Translations under genes and position numbers: made by a program
Origin: JBGPGW01 sp046349515
GTDB taxonomy: Bacteria; Pseudomonadota; Alphaproteobacteria; CADEGL01
DNA length: 64,000 bases
Direction: 5' to 3'
NCBI GenBank assembly: GCA_046349515.1
Contig: JAXMCE010000008.1
Coordinates: forward strand, 1-64,000
Part shown: positions 24,821-32,724 of the stretch, in pieces
Layout: the number at the start of each line of letters is the position of its first letter
Numbering within the stretch: position 1 is the first letter of the stretch
Notes under the pieces: generated by a model
What the model was told of the DNA's origin: nothing
Databases searched by the model: none
Seen by the model: the letters and a program-made list of their open reading frames with translations, nothing else

Positions 24821-26059
24821 ATGACCGCGACCCTCGCCCTCCCGCGCCACGACTTCAGGATCATCGGGTTGCTCGCGACGGCCCACGGCTTCAGCCACTT
24901 CTACATGGTGGCGCTGCCGCCGCTCTTCCCGTTGCTCAAGGCCGAGATGGGCGTGAGCTACGCGGCCTTGGGCGCCATCGCCTCGACCGTCGCCCTCGCC
25001 TCCGGCCTCGCGCAGTTGCCGGTCGGATTCATCGTCGACCGGTTCGGCGCGCGCTACGTCGTGATCGCCGGCTCGGCCGTGATCGCGCTGGCCTACGGCC
25101 TCATGGGCTTCGCGCCGAGCTATGCGTGGCTGCCGGCCTTGGCGGCCCTGGCCGGCCTCGCCAACAGCGTGTTCCATCCGGCCGACTACGCGATCCTGTC
25201 CCACGCGATTGACCCGAAACGCGTCGGGCGCGCCTTCGGCATCCACACGTTTTCCGGCTACATCGGCTGGGCGCTCGCGCCGCTGCTCATGGCGAGCCTG
25301 GCGCCCCACATCGGATGGCGCGGCGCGATCATGACAGCCGGTGTCCTCGGTCTCGCCATGGCGGCGATTCTCTTCACCCAGCGCGGCTATCTCTCGAACG
25401 ACATCGGCGCCAAGGCGCGCGGAACCACCCGCGCGGCCGATGGGGGACCACGCGGCGCCTCGGTGCTTCTCCGTCCGGGCGTGCTCGTCCTTTTCGGCTT
25501 CTTCGTCTTCAGCTCCATGAACTCGATCGGCATCAACACGTTCTCCGTGACGGCGCTGCACGCGCTCCACGATCTCGACCTCAGGACCGCCAACGTCGCG
25601 CTGACCGCCTTCCTCGTCGGGGCCGCCTGCGGCGTGTTCGTCGGCGGATTCGTGGTCGATCGGACGACGCGCTACGAGGCGGTCGCGGGCGTGGGATTCA
25701 CGGTCGCCGCGGCGGGTGTCCTCATCATCGCGTTCCTGCCGTTGCCGGCCTGGGCGATCATCGCGACGCTCGGCCTCACGGGCAGCATGATCGGCGGCAT
25801 CACGCCCTCGCGCGACATGCTGGTGCGCGCCATGGCGCCCAAGGGTTCGGCCGGCAAGGTCTTCGGATTCGTCTCGACGGGCATCGAGGTCGGCTCCGCC
25901 ACCTCGCCCGTTCTCTTCGGCTGGCTCCTCGACCAGGGCCATCCCGCGCTCGTCTTCATCGCCTCGGCGATCATGATGATGGGCGCGCTCGCCGGCGCCT
26001 CGGCCGCGGCCTACTTCGCGCGGCGCCAGGCGGAGCGGAGTACTGTCGCGGCCGCGTGA
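24821..26059 (+). CDS. MFS transporter
   Basis: A 412-residue major facilitator with 12 predicted membrane helices. It shows HGFSHFYMVALPPLFPLLK in helix 1, the loop 2-3 motif GFIVDRFGARYVV and a matching GGFVVDRTTRYEAV motif in the second half. The N-terminal sequence resembles MFS groups that carry organic anions or drugs; the substrate is not set. It converges on the MocR-type regulator gene 27 bp downstream. Confidence 0.87.
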   Translation: MTATLALPRHDFRIIGLLATAHGFSHFYMVALPPLFPLLKAEMGVSYAALGAIASTVALASGLAQLPVGFIVDRFGARYVVIAGSAVIALAYGLMGFAPSYAWLPALAALAGLANSVFHPADYAILSHAIDPKRVGRAFGIHTFSGYIGWALAPLLMASLAPHIGWRGAIMTAGVLGLAMAAILFTQRGYLSNDIGAKARGTTRAADGGPRGASVLLRPGVLVLFGFFVFSSMNSIGINTFSVTALHALHDLDLRTANVALTAFLVGAACGVFVGGFVVDRTTRYEAVAGVGFTVAAAGVLIIAFLPLPAWAIIATLGLTGSMIGGITPSRDMLVRAMAPKGSAGKVFGFVSTGIEVGSATSPVLFGWLLDQGHPALVFIASAIMMMGALAGASAAAYFARRQAERSTVAAA

Positions 26060-26086
26060 GAAACACGCACGGCTCGAACGCGCCGC

Positions 26087-27505
26087 TTAGACGATCGCCT
26101 CACGCAAGCGCACCGCACTCGCTCGCGCGGCCTCGACCGGCACGTTGGTGAACCCGACGAGAAGCCCCGGCGTCGCCGGCCTCCGTTGCGAGCAGATGGA
26201 CAAAGGCGCGGGGCCGAGGCCCTTGCTCCGCGCGCGACGGACGAGCGCGACATCGTCGGTCCCCGCCGCCATGCGTCCGACGATGTGCATGCCGCCCGCT
26301 TGCCAAGCGACGGCGGGGCCATGGCGGAAGGCGTGGCGGAGGGCGTCGAGCAGGGCCGAGCGCCGCGCCGCGTAAAGCTGGCGCATTTTCTTGACGTGAC
26401 GCGCGAAATGCCCATCGGCCATGAAACGCGCGATGGTCAGCTGGTTGAGCGCCGCGGGCGCCGGGTGGAGCATCTCCGCCCCTTCCCTCAGCGCCGCGAC
26501 GAGGGACGCGGGCGCGATCAGATAGCCGACGCGAAGGCCGGGGAAGAGCACCTTGCTGAAGGTGCCCGTGTAGAGGACGCGGTCGTCGCGATCGAGACTC
26601 TTCAAGGCCGGCGGCGGGCGGCCGCCGTGGCGGAATTCGCTGTCGTAATCGTCCTCGACGATCCACGCGTCGGCCTGACTCGCCCAGTCGAGGAGCGCCA
26701 TCCGCCGTGCGACGGGCATGGTGGCCCCGAACGGGAACTGGTGCGAGGGCGTCACGAGCGCGAACCGGGCGCGCGGCGCGCGCTTGATGCCTGCCGCGAC
26801 GACCATCCCCTCCCCGTCGACGGGCACGGGAACCAGGCGCGCGCCGGCGAGCGCAAGGGCGCGATGCGCGAGGAAGTAGCCGGGATCCTCGACCCAGACC
26901 TTCTCGCCTCGCTTGAGGAGCGTGTGCGTGATGAGGCCAAGGGCGCCTTGATGGCCGGCCGTGATGAACACCTGCCCGGGGAGAGAGTGCAGTCCCCGCG
27001 CGATCCTGAGATAGGCCGCGATCGCTTCGCGCAGCGCGCGCTGGCCGGCCGGGTCCTGATAGACGAGATCGGCGCTCGTGATGGCATGCGCGGCGCGGTG
27101 GGCGATCCGCGACCACTGCTTCAAGGGAAAGACATCGAGTGCCGGAATGCCCATCTGGAACGTCAGCGGCGCTCCGCCCCGCTCGACCGCGAGACCGGTG
27201 AACGGGCCTTCCGTCTCGCGTGGCTCGGCGGCTGTCCGCGCGCGCGGACCGAGATCGAGGGCCGGGTCGACGATCGTGCCGCCGGCGCCGCGGCCGACGA
27301 GATAGCCTTCGCCGGCAAGCGTCTGATAGGCGGCATCGACCGTGCCGCGCGCGATGGTGAGTTGCGCCGCGAGGCTGCGCGCCGAGGGCAGCCGGTCGCC
27401 GGGCCGAAGCTGGCCGGACAGGATGGCGTCGCGGATCCGCTCGTAGATGTCGCGGTAGAGCGGCAGGGCGGACCGTCCGATGCGGGCTTGGGCGAGCGCG
27501 TCCAT
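26087..27505 (-). CDS. MocR/PdxR-type transcriptional regulator (GntR HTH plus aminotransferase domain)
   Basis: A 472-residue regulator. Residues 14-80 are a GntR winged helix (LPLYRDIYERIRDAILSGQL, GDRLPSARSLAAQL). Residues 105-470 are a fold-type I aminotransferase domain with EDDYDSEFR near 284 and the PLP-binding Lys318 in YTGTFSKVLFPGLRVGY. Such MocR proteins sense PLP or amino-acid-like ligands and often control a divergent neighbour. Here the divergent neighbour is the AhpD-like gene at 27600, 94 bp away, so that gene and its coupled cupin are the obvious candidate targets. Confidence 0.9.
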   Translation of the reverse strand: MDALAQARIGRSALPLYRDIYERIRDAILSGQLRPGDRLPSARSLAAQLTIARGTVDAAYQTLAGEGYLVGRGAGGTIVDPALDLGPRARTAAEPRETEGPFTGLAVERGGAPLTFQMGIPALDVFPLKQWSRIAHRAAHAITSADLVYQDPAGQRALREAIAAYLRIARGLHSLPGQVFITAGHQGALGLITHTLLKRGEKVWVEDPGYFLAHRALALAGARLVPVPVDGEGMVVAAGIKRAPRARFALVTPSHQFPFGATMPVARRMALLDWASQADAWIVEDDYDSEFRHGGRPPPALKSLDRDDRVLYTGTFSKVLFPGLRVGYLIAPASLVAALREGAEMLHPAPAALNQLTIARFMADGHFARHVKKMRQLYAARRSALLDALRHAFRHGPAVAWQAGGMHIVGRMAAGTDDVALVRRARSKGLGPAPLSICSQRRPATPGLLVGFTNVPVEAARASAVRLREAIV

Positions 27506-27599
27506 GGCCCAAGAGTTTCATCACAATTTGGCTCTTAGCACTAGGCCATGGAGCGCCTAGGTCTTGCGCCGTCGACCCCGCATCGAAAGAGGATGGGCC

Positions 27600-28043
27600 A
27601 TGCCCCAGCGTCTCGACTACAAGGCGATCGCGCCCGACGGCTACAAGGCCATGGCCGGCTTGAGCCAGTTCGTGCTCGGCTCCGGCCTCGACAAGGCGAT
27701 CTACCACCTCGTGAAGCTGCGCGTGTCGCAGATCAACGGCTGCGCCTTCTGCTGCTGGCTGCATGCGAAGGATCTCCGCGAGATCGGCGAGAAACAGGTG
27801 CGCCTCGATTGCCTTCCGGCCTGGCGGGAGGCGCCCTACTACTCGGCTCGGGAGCGCGCGGCGCTCGCATGGGCGGAGGCGGTGACCTCGATTTCGGAGG
27901 GACACGCGCCGGACGCGGTCTATGACGAGGTCCGGACTCAGTTCAGCGAGAAGGAGGTGGTGGCCCTCACCTTCCTCATCATCGAGATCAATGCCTGGAA
28001 TCGCCTGGCGATTCCCTTCCGCCAGATGCCGCCATCCGCATGA
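27600..28043 (+). CDS. Carboxymuconolactone decarboxylase/AhpD-like protein
   Basis: A 147-residue helical protein of the AhpD/CMD family. The core motif is CAFCCWLHAKD, with the redox pair Cys48 and Cys51 (Cys52 adjacent) and His55. AhpD-type proteins use this CxxC pair as an alkylhydroperoxidase or thiol-disulfide relay. It is divergent from the MocR regulator and overlaps the downstream cupin by 4 bp (ATGA), so the two are coupled. The start at 27600 follows AGAGGATGGGCC. Confidence 0.9.
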   Translation: MPQRLDYKAIAPDGYKAMAGLSQFVLGSGLDKAIYHLVKLRVSQINGCAFCCWLHAKDLREIGEKQVRLDCLPAWREAPYYSARERAALAWAEAVTSISEGHAPDAVYDEVRTQFSEKEVVALTFLIIEINAWNRLAIPFRQMPPSA

Positions 28044-28540
28044 GCGCGGCGCCGGTCCCTGCTCCCAAGCCGTGGTCCGCGGCGGCGATCGCCGCGGCCG
28101 CGCTTCTCGCCTTGGCCGCGACGATGTCCTTTGCGCTGAAACCGGCCCACCATCACCACCCCCATGCGCCGGTCCTCCAGAGCGAAGCGTCGGGTGCCAA
28201 TCCCGCCCGCCCGAGGACGATCGTCCGGCCGGTCGCGAGTTCGGCCGTCCCGACCTTGCCCGGGCAGCACATGAGCCTTGCCGTGGTCGAATTCCCTCCG
28301 GGCGGCTACTCGCCGCCCCACGTTCACGGGGGGTCGGTCTACGTTTATGTCCTGTCGGGTGCGATCCGTTCGCAGCTCGAAGGCAGCCCGCCCGGCTACT
28401 TCAAGCATGGCGACACCTTCTTTGAGCCCCAAGGGGTCGTTCACCTCGTGGCCGAAAACCTGAGCGCGACGGAACCGGCGACCATCCTGGCCGTTTTCAT
28501 CCACGAGACAGGGGCCGTCCTGACCACCTATCTCGAGTAA
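28040..28540 (+). CDS. Membrane-anchored cupin domain protein
   Basis: A 166-residue protein with an N-terminal hydrophobic segment (AAAIAAAALLALAATM, residues 14-30), a His-rich linker (HHHHPHAP), then a single cupin barrel: EFPPGGYSPPHVHGGSVYVYVLSG (first cupin motif, metal His-x-His) and a later HGDTFFEPQGVVHLV second motif. It should act in the periplasm with a metal centre. The 4-bp overlap with the AhpD-like gene suggests a shared redox or anthropogenic-compound response, perhaps under the divergent MocR regulator. An AT-rich noncoding island follows. Confidence 0.85.
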   Translation: MSAAPVPAPKPWSAAAIAAAALLALAATMSFALKPAHHHHPHAPVLQSEASGANPARPRTIVRPVASSAVPTLPGQHMSLAVVEFPPGGYSPPHVHGGSVYVYVLSGAIRSQLEGSPPGYFKHGDTFFEPQGVVHLVAENLSATEPATILAVFIHETGAVLTTYLE

Positions 28541-28596
28541 CGGGCTCGATGGATAGGTCAAACCAAGGGCTGAGGGCGGCAAACCAATGCACGCCG

Positions 28597-28800
28597 AAAG
28601 AGTTAACTATAGATAATATATAATTCTATAGATTAAAAATAACTTATATCTCATTATAAAACAATAATATAATTCATTTTCTGATCTTCGCCTCTTCCTT
28701 CGAATGATCTTCTAAGTAAAAAATGATTTATCTAATTTATTAAATAAATATAAGACATCATTGAAAAATAATAATAACGATGGTTAATTTACGGCTCTTT
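28597..28800. other. AT-rich noncoding island
   Basis: About 200 bp with very low GC (mostly A/T runs) inside a chromosome that is otherwise near two-thirds GC. All frames are closed by stops. It contains a dyad with arms CTATAGA (28607-28613) and TCTATAG (28625-28631) around an 11-bp AT spacer. It separates the cupin gene from the promoter of the Gre-factor-like gene. No transposon ends or genes are visible. Confidence 0.75.
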
Positions 28801-28869
28801 TTTGCAGTGCACACTGTCCCCGACATCCCAACTCCCGCGGTTTTGATGCATTTTGGGGCCATCTAGCTC

Positions 28870-28898
28870 CTGACGGCCGGGCTCGCCCTGCTATAATG
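28870..28898 (+). promoter_or_regulatory. Promoter of the Gre-like/def/bisC operon
   Basis: A consensus TATAAT -10 box at 28893-28898 is preceded by CTGACG (28871-28876) with a 16-bp spacer, 38 bp before the Gre-like ATG. It follows the AT-rich island directly. Confidence 0.6.
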
Positions 28899-28936
28899 CG
28901 ACTTTAACGCTTTAGTCGGAAGCGCGTAAGCCTATG

Positions 28937-29650
28937 ATGAGTCGAGCATTTGTTAAGGAGCAGGAAGGCGATGCCATCGTCGATGACCTGCCGGAGCGGC
29001 CCCAGAGCCCCCATCCCAACTACGTGACCCCGCAAGGGTTGGCGCAGCTCGAGAAGGACCGCGCCGCCCTCCTCGAGAAACGCCGCCAGCTCATGGAACA
29101 TTCCGAGGACATCGCGAAGGCGGAGATGCTTCGCCATGTCGAGCGGGACTTGCGCTACCTCGACGGACGGATCGAGCGGGCCATCTATGTCGACCTCGCC
29201 AACCAGCCGCGGAACGAGGTTGCCTTCGGCGCCGTCGTGGGCGTGCTGGACGAGGACGGGGAGCGGCATTCCTTCCAGATCGTGGGCGAGGACGAAGCCA
29301 ATGTGACGGCCGGCAAGGTGAGCTGGGTCTCCCCCCTCGCCCGGGCGCTCGTCGGCGCCCATGTCGCCGGCATCGTCACCTGGGAGCGTCCCGCGGGCGA
29401 CAAGGTGCTCCGGGTCATCTCGATCCGCTATCCGGGCGGCAAGGGCGTGAGCGCGTCGAAGCCTGTCGCCCCCCTGAAGCCGATGAAGACGCCGGCCAAG
29501 AAGGCGCGTGCGCCCGCCAAGGCCGCCAAGCGGCCGAAGCCCAAGCGCGCGGCCGCCGCCCGCGCCAAGCCGAAGGCCCGCGCCGTCGCCCGGGCCAAGC
29601 CCAAACCCAAGGCACGCGCCAAGGCCAAAGCCAAGTCCCGGCGGCGTTGA
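28937..29650 (+). CDS. GreA/GreB-like elongation factor with a basic C-terminal tail
   Basis: A 237-residue protein. Residues 1-85 resemble the Gre N-terminal coiled coil, beginning MSRAFVKEQEGDA and PERPQSPHPNYVTPQGLAQL, a start typical of GreB/GreA-like proteins. Residues 95-165 are the FKBP-like C-terminal Gre domain (VGEDEANVTAGKVSWVSPLA). From about residue 168 to the end there is a 70-residue Lys/Ala/Pro/Arg repeat tail (AKKARAPAKAAKRPKPKR and similar), like histone H1, which should bind nucleic acid. The acidic tip residues needed for transcript cleavage in GreA are not clearly kept, so it may bind RNA polymerase without cleavage. It is followed by def (22 bp) and a BisC-like gene. Confidence 0.82.
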   Translation: MSRAFVKEQEGDAIVDDLPERPQSPHPNYVTPQGLAQLEKDRAALLEKRRQLMEHSEDIAKAEMLRHVERDLRYLDGRIERAIYVDLANQPRNEVAFGAVVGVLDEDGERHSFQIVGEDEANVTAGKVSWVSPLARALVGAHVAGIVTWERPAGDKVLRVISIRYPGGKGVSASKPVAPLKPMKTPAKKARAPAKAAKRPKPKRAAAARAKPKARAVARAKPKPKARAKAKAKSRRR

Positions 29651-29672
29651 ACCGCCGCGCGAGGAGAGCACG

Positions 29673-30236
29673 ATGGCCATCCTCAAGATCGCGCGCATGG
29701 GCCATCCGGTCCTGAAGACGGTCGCGGAGCCGGTCAGCGACCCGACCGCACCCGAGATCGCGACGCTCCTCTCCGACATGCGCGAGACGCTCGAGGACAT
29801 CGGCGGCAACGGCCTTGCCGCCCCCCAGGTCTATGTCTCGAAGCGCGTCGTTCTCTACCGGCTCATGGCCGATCGCATGCCGCCGGGGGCCCAGACCAAG
29901 CCTCTCGACTGGACCGCCCTCATCAATCCGGTCATCACGGTGCTCACGGAGAAGAAGCACTACAACTACGAGCGCTGCCTCTCGCTCCCCGACATGGTGG
30001 GCAAGGTCGGGCGCCCGACCCATGTGCGCTGCGACTACCTCTCGCCCAAGGGCGAGAAGAAATCGATCGAGGCGCGCGGCTTCCACGCCATGGTGCTGCA
30101 GCACGAATGCGATCACCTGGATGGCATTCTCTATCCCATGCGCATGGACGACATCGCGGAGTTCGGCTACGGGAGCGAATTCAAGGTGCGCGACTTCGTT
30201 CTCCTGTGGACGCCCGAGGAGTTCGACGGGCGCTGA
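29673..30236 (+). CDS. def: Peptide deformylase
   Basis: A 187-residue peptide deformylase that removes the N-formyl group from new proteins. All three signature motifs are present: GNGLAAPQ (45-52), ERCLSLP (100-106, with Arg where most have Gly, and metal Cys102) and QHECDHLDG (143-151, HExxH with His144, Glu145 and His148). The ERCLS variant and the 187-residue length suggest an accessory rather than main copy, but this window cannot tell. It lies 22 bp after the Gre-like gene and 66 bp before bisC, likely one operon. Confidence 0.92.
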   Translation: MAILKIARMGHPVLKTVAEPVSDPTAPEIATLLSDMRETLEDIGGNGLAAPQVYVSKRVVLYRLMADRMPPGAQTKPLDWTALINPVITVLTEKKHYNYERCLSLPDMVGKVGRPTHVRCDYLSPKGEKKSIEARGFHAMVLQHECDHLDGILYPMRMDDIAEFGYGSEFKVRDFVLLWTPEEFDGR

Positions 30237-30302
30237 GGCCGCGAACGCATTCCTTCTGTCGAATCGGCGCGGGCCTCGCGCGGCGCCGGCAAGGAGCGGG
30301 TG

Positions 30303-32621
30303 ATGGCAGCGGAAATCAGGACCGTGTCGCATTGGGGCCCCGTCAAGGCGGAGGTGCGCGACGGCCGCCTCCTCGCGACGCGCCCGGCTGAATCCGACCC
30401 CGAGCCCTCACCCATCATCGATGGCCTGTCGGACGCGGTCTACGCCGAGAACCGCATCCGCGAGCCGGTCATCCGCGAAGGCTGGCTCGAGCGCGGCCCG
30501 GGCCCGAGCACGGGGCGCGGCGGCGAGCGCTTCGTCGCCGTGCCATGGGACACGGCGCTCGACCGGATCGCGGGCGAGATCGAACGCGTCAAGCGCGCCC
30601 ACGGGAACGAGGCGATCTTCGCCGGATCCTATGGCTGGGGCAGCGCCGGAAAATTCCACCACGCGAACTTCCAGCTCTATCGCTTCTTCAACAACTACGG
30701 CGGCTTCACCGCCAAGTGGGACAGCTACAGCTTCGCGGCCGGCTCCGTCATCATGCGCCGCGTCGTCGGCACGGCCGAGATCGTCATGGGCCCGCAGACC
30801 GACTGGCAGAGCATCGTCGAGAACGCGCGCCTCGTCGTCATGTTCGGCGGCCTGCCGCAGAAGAACACGCAAGTCGAGTACGGCGGCATCTCGAAACATC
30901 TCTCCGGCTATTGGCTGAAGCGCGCGAAGGACGCCGGCATCGAGTTCGTCAACATCAGCCTCATGGAGGACGACGCACCGGATTTCCTCGGCGCCACTTG
31001 GCTGGCACCGCGTCCCAACACCGATACGGCGTTGATGCTCGGCTTGGCCCACACGCTCGTCGCCGAGGGCCTCCACGACCGCGCGTTCCTCGATCGCTAC
31101 TGCGTCGGCTTCGATCGCTTCAGGGCCTATCTCATGGGCGAGAGCGACGGTGTCCCCAAGACAGCCGCGTGGGCCGCCACCATCGCCCACATCGACGCGG
31201 ACACGATCAAGTCTCTCGCGCGCCGGATGGCGTCGACGCGCACCATGATCACCATGACCTGGTCGCTCCAGCGCGGCGACCATGGCGAGCAACCCTATTG
31301 GATGGCGGTCACCCTGGCCGCGATGCTTGGCCAGATTGGCCTGCCGGGCGGCGGCGTCGGTTTCGGCTATGGCTGCGAGGCGGGCATGGGCCTGCCGCGG
31401 CGCGAGGTGCCGGTCCCTTCCCTTCCTCTCGGCAAGAATCCGACGCGCACCGCCATCCCCGTCGCGCGCATCGCGGACATGCTGCTCAATCCCGGCGGCA
31501 AGTTCACCTATGACGGCCGCGACCTCACCTACCCCGACATCCACCTTATCTACTGGTGCGGCGGCAACCCCTTCCACCACCACCAGGACATCAACCGCCT
31601 GCTCCGCGCCTGGCAGAAGCCGGACACGATCGTCGTCCACGAGCCGTGGTGGACGGCGGCCGCGCGGCACGCCGACATCGTGCTGCCGGCGACGACCGCC
31701 TTCGAGCGGAACGACATCGCGGCCAGCACCCACGACCGCTCCATCCTGGCCATGAAGAAAGCCGTCGAGCCGGTGGGCGCCGCGCGGAACGACCACGACA
31801 TCTTCCTCGCGCTCGCGCGCCGTCTCGGTTTCGCCGAGCAGTTCTCGGAGGGGCGCGGCGAGATGGAATGGCTGCGCCACATCTACGAGGTCGCCCGCCA
31901 GCAGATCGCGGCGTCCGAGGTGAGCATCCCGGACTTCGAGACGTTCTGGGCGGCAGGCGCGGCCGAGATTCCGGAGCCGGACCAGCCCTACGTCATCTTC
32001 GAGGATTTCCGCCGCGATCCCGCGCGCCATCCCTTGGAGACGCCGTCCGGCAAGATCGAGATCTATTCGGAAACGATCGCGGGCTTCGGCTACGACGACT
32101 GCCCGCCCCATCCGACGTGGATCGAGCCCAAGGAATGGCTCGGGGCCGCGATGGCCTCACGCTATCCGCTGCATCTTCTCTCGAACCAGCCGCGCACTCG
32201 TCTCCACGGCCAGATCGATGGGAGCGGTGCCAGCCGCGCGAGCAAGATCGCGGGCCGGGAACCCGTTTGGATTCATCCGGCGGACGCAGCGGCGCGCGGC
32301 ATCAAGGACGGCGACGTCGTCCGGCTCTACAACGATCGGGGCGAGACGCTTGCGGGCGCCGTCGTGACGGATGCGGTGCGGACCGGAGTCGTGCAGCTCT
32401 CGACGGGCGCCACCTACGATCCCATGGCGCCCGGGACGATCGGCGCCCTCGACAAGCATGGCAACCCCAACATGCTGACCCTCGACAAGGGAACATCGAA
32501 GCTCGCCCAGGGGCCGACCGCCCACAGCACCCTCGTCGAGATCGAACGGTATGACGGGATTCGCCCGGAGGTCACGGCCTTCACGGCTCCGCCCATCCGA
32601 CGCGCGGCTGGCGGCGATTGA
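30303..32621 (+). CDS. bisC: BisC/TorA/DorA-type molybdopterin sulfoxide reductase (cytoplasmic)
   Basis: A 772-residue, serine-ligated DMSO-reductase-family enzyme. It lacks the N-terminal 4Fe-4S Cys motif and any Tat signal, so it should be cytoplasmic like E. coli BisC (biotin/methionine sulfoxide reductase). The SYGW motif is at 109-112 and the presumed Mo-ligand Ser143 follows Trp112 by 31 residues, the same spacing as Trp116 and Ser147 in Rhodobacter DMSO reductase. The start at 30303 follows AAGGAGC at normal distance. The likely substrates are free methionine sulfoxide, biotin sulfoxide or related S-oxides. It ends the Gre-like/def/bisC run and is closed by a strong terminator. Confidence 0.82.
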   Translation: MAAEIRTVSHWGPVKAEVRDGRLLATRPAESDPEPSPIIDGLSDAVYAENRIREPVIREGWLERGPGPSTGRGGERFVAVPWDTALDRIAGEIERVKRAHGNEAIFAGSYGWGSAGKFHHANFQLYRFFNNYGGFTAKWDSYSFAAGSVIMRRVVGTAEIVMGPQTDWQSIVENARLVVMFGGLPQKNTQVEYGGISKHLSGYWLKRAKDAGIEFVNISLMEDDAPDFLGATWLAPRPNTDTALMLGLAHTLVAEGLHDRAFLDRYCVGFDRFRAYLMGESDGVPKTAAWAATIAHIDADTIKSLARRMASTRTMITMTWSLQRGDHGEQPYWMAVTLAAMLGQIGLPGGGVGFGYGCEAGMGLPRREVPVPSLPLGKNPTRTAIPVARIADMLLNPGGKFTYDGRDLTYPDIHLIYWCGGNPFHHHQDINRLLRAWQKPDTIVVHEPWWTAAARHADIVLPATTAFERNDIAASTHDRSILAMKKAVEPVGAARNDHDIFLALARRLGFAEQFSEGRGEMEWLRHIYEVARQQIAASEVSIPDFETFWAAGAAEIPEPDQPYVIFEDFRRDPARHPLETPSGKIEIYSETIAGFGYDDCPPHPTWIEPKEWLGAAMASRYPLHLLSNQPRTRLHGQIDGSGASRASKIAGREPVWIHPADAAARGIKDGDVVRLYNDRGETLAGAVVTDAVRTGVVQLSTGATYDPMAPGTIGALDKHGNPNMLTLDKGTSKLAQGPTAHSTLVEIERYDGIRPEVTAFTAPPIRRAAGGD

Positions 32622-32677
32622 TCCCTGCGGCGGTCCGTCGTCCCAGCGGTCGCCCGGACGAAGATCCGGCAAAAGAA

Positions 32678-32703
32678 AAAGGGGGCCGCGAGGCCCCCTT
32701 TCC
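32678..32703. terminator. Bidirectional intrinsic terminator
   Basis: The stem GGGGGCC (32681-32687) GCGA GGCCCCC (32692-32698) is flanked by A-run (upstream) and T-run (downstream), so it can end both the plus-strand bisC transcript and the minus-strand binding-protein transcript. Confidence 0.88.
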
Positions 32704-32724
32704 CTGTTCGCAACGGGACTTGCG

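Noticed and set aside
28597..28800. AT-rich island as a replication origin or attachment site
   Set aside because: No DnaA-box cluster that I can identify, no integrase, tRNA or direct-repeat pair near it. Kept only as an unexplained island.
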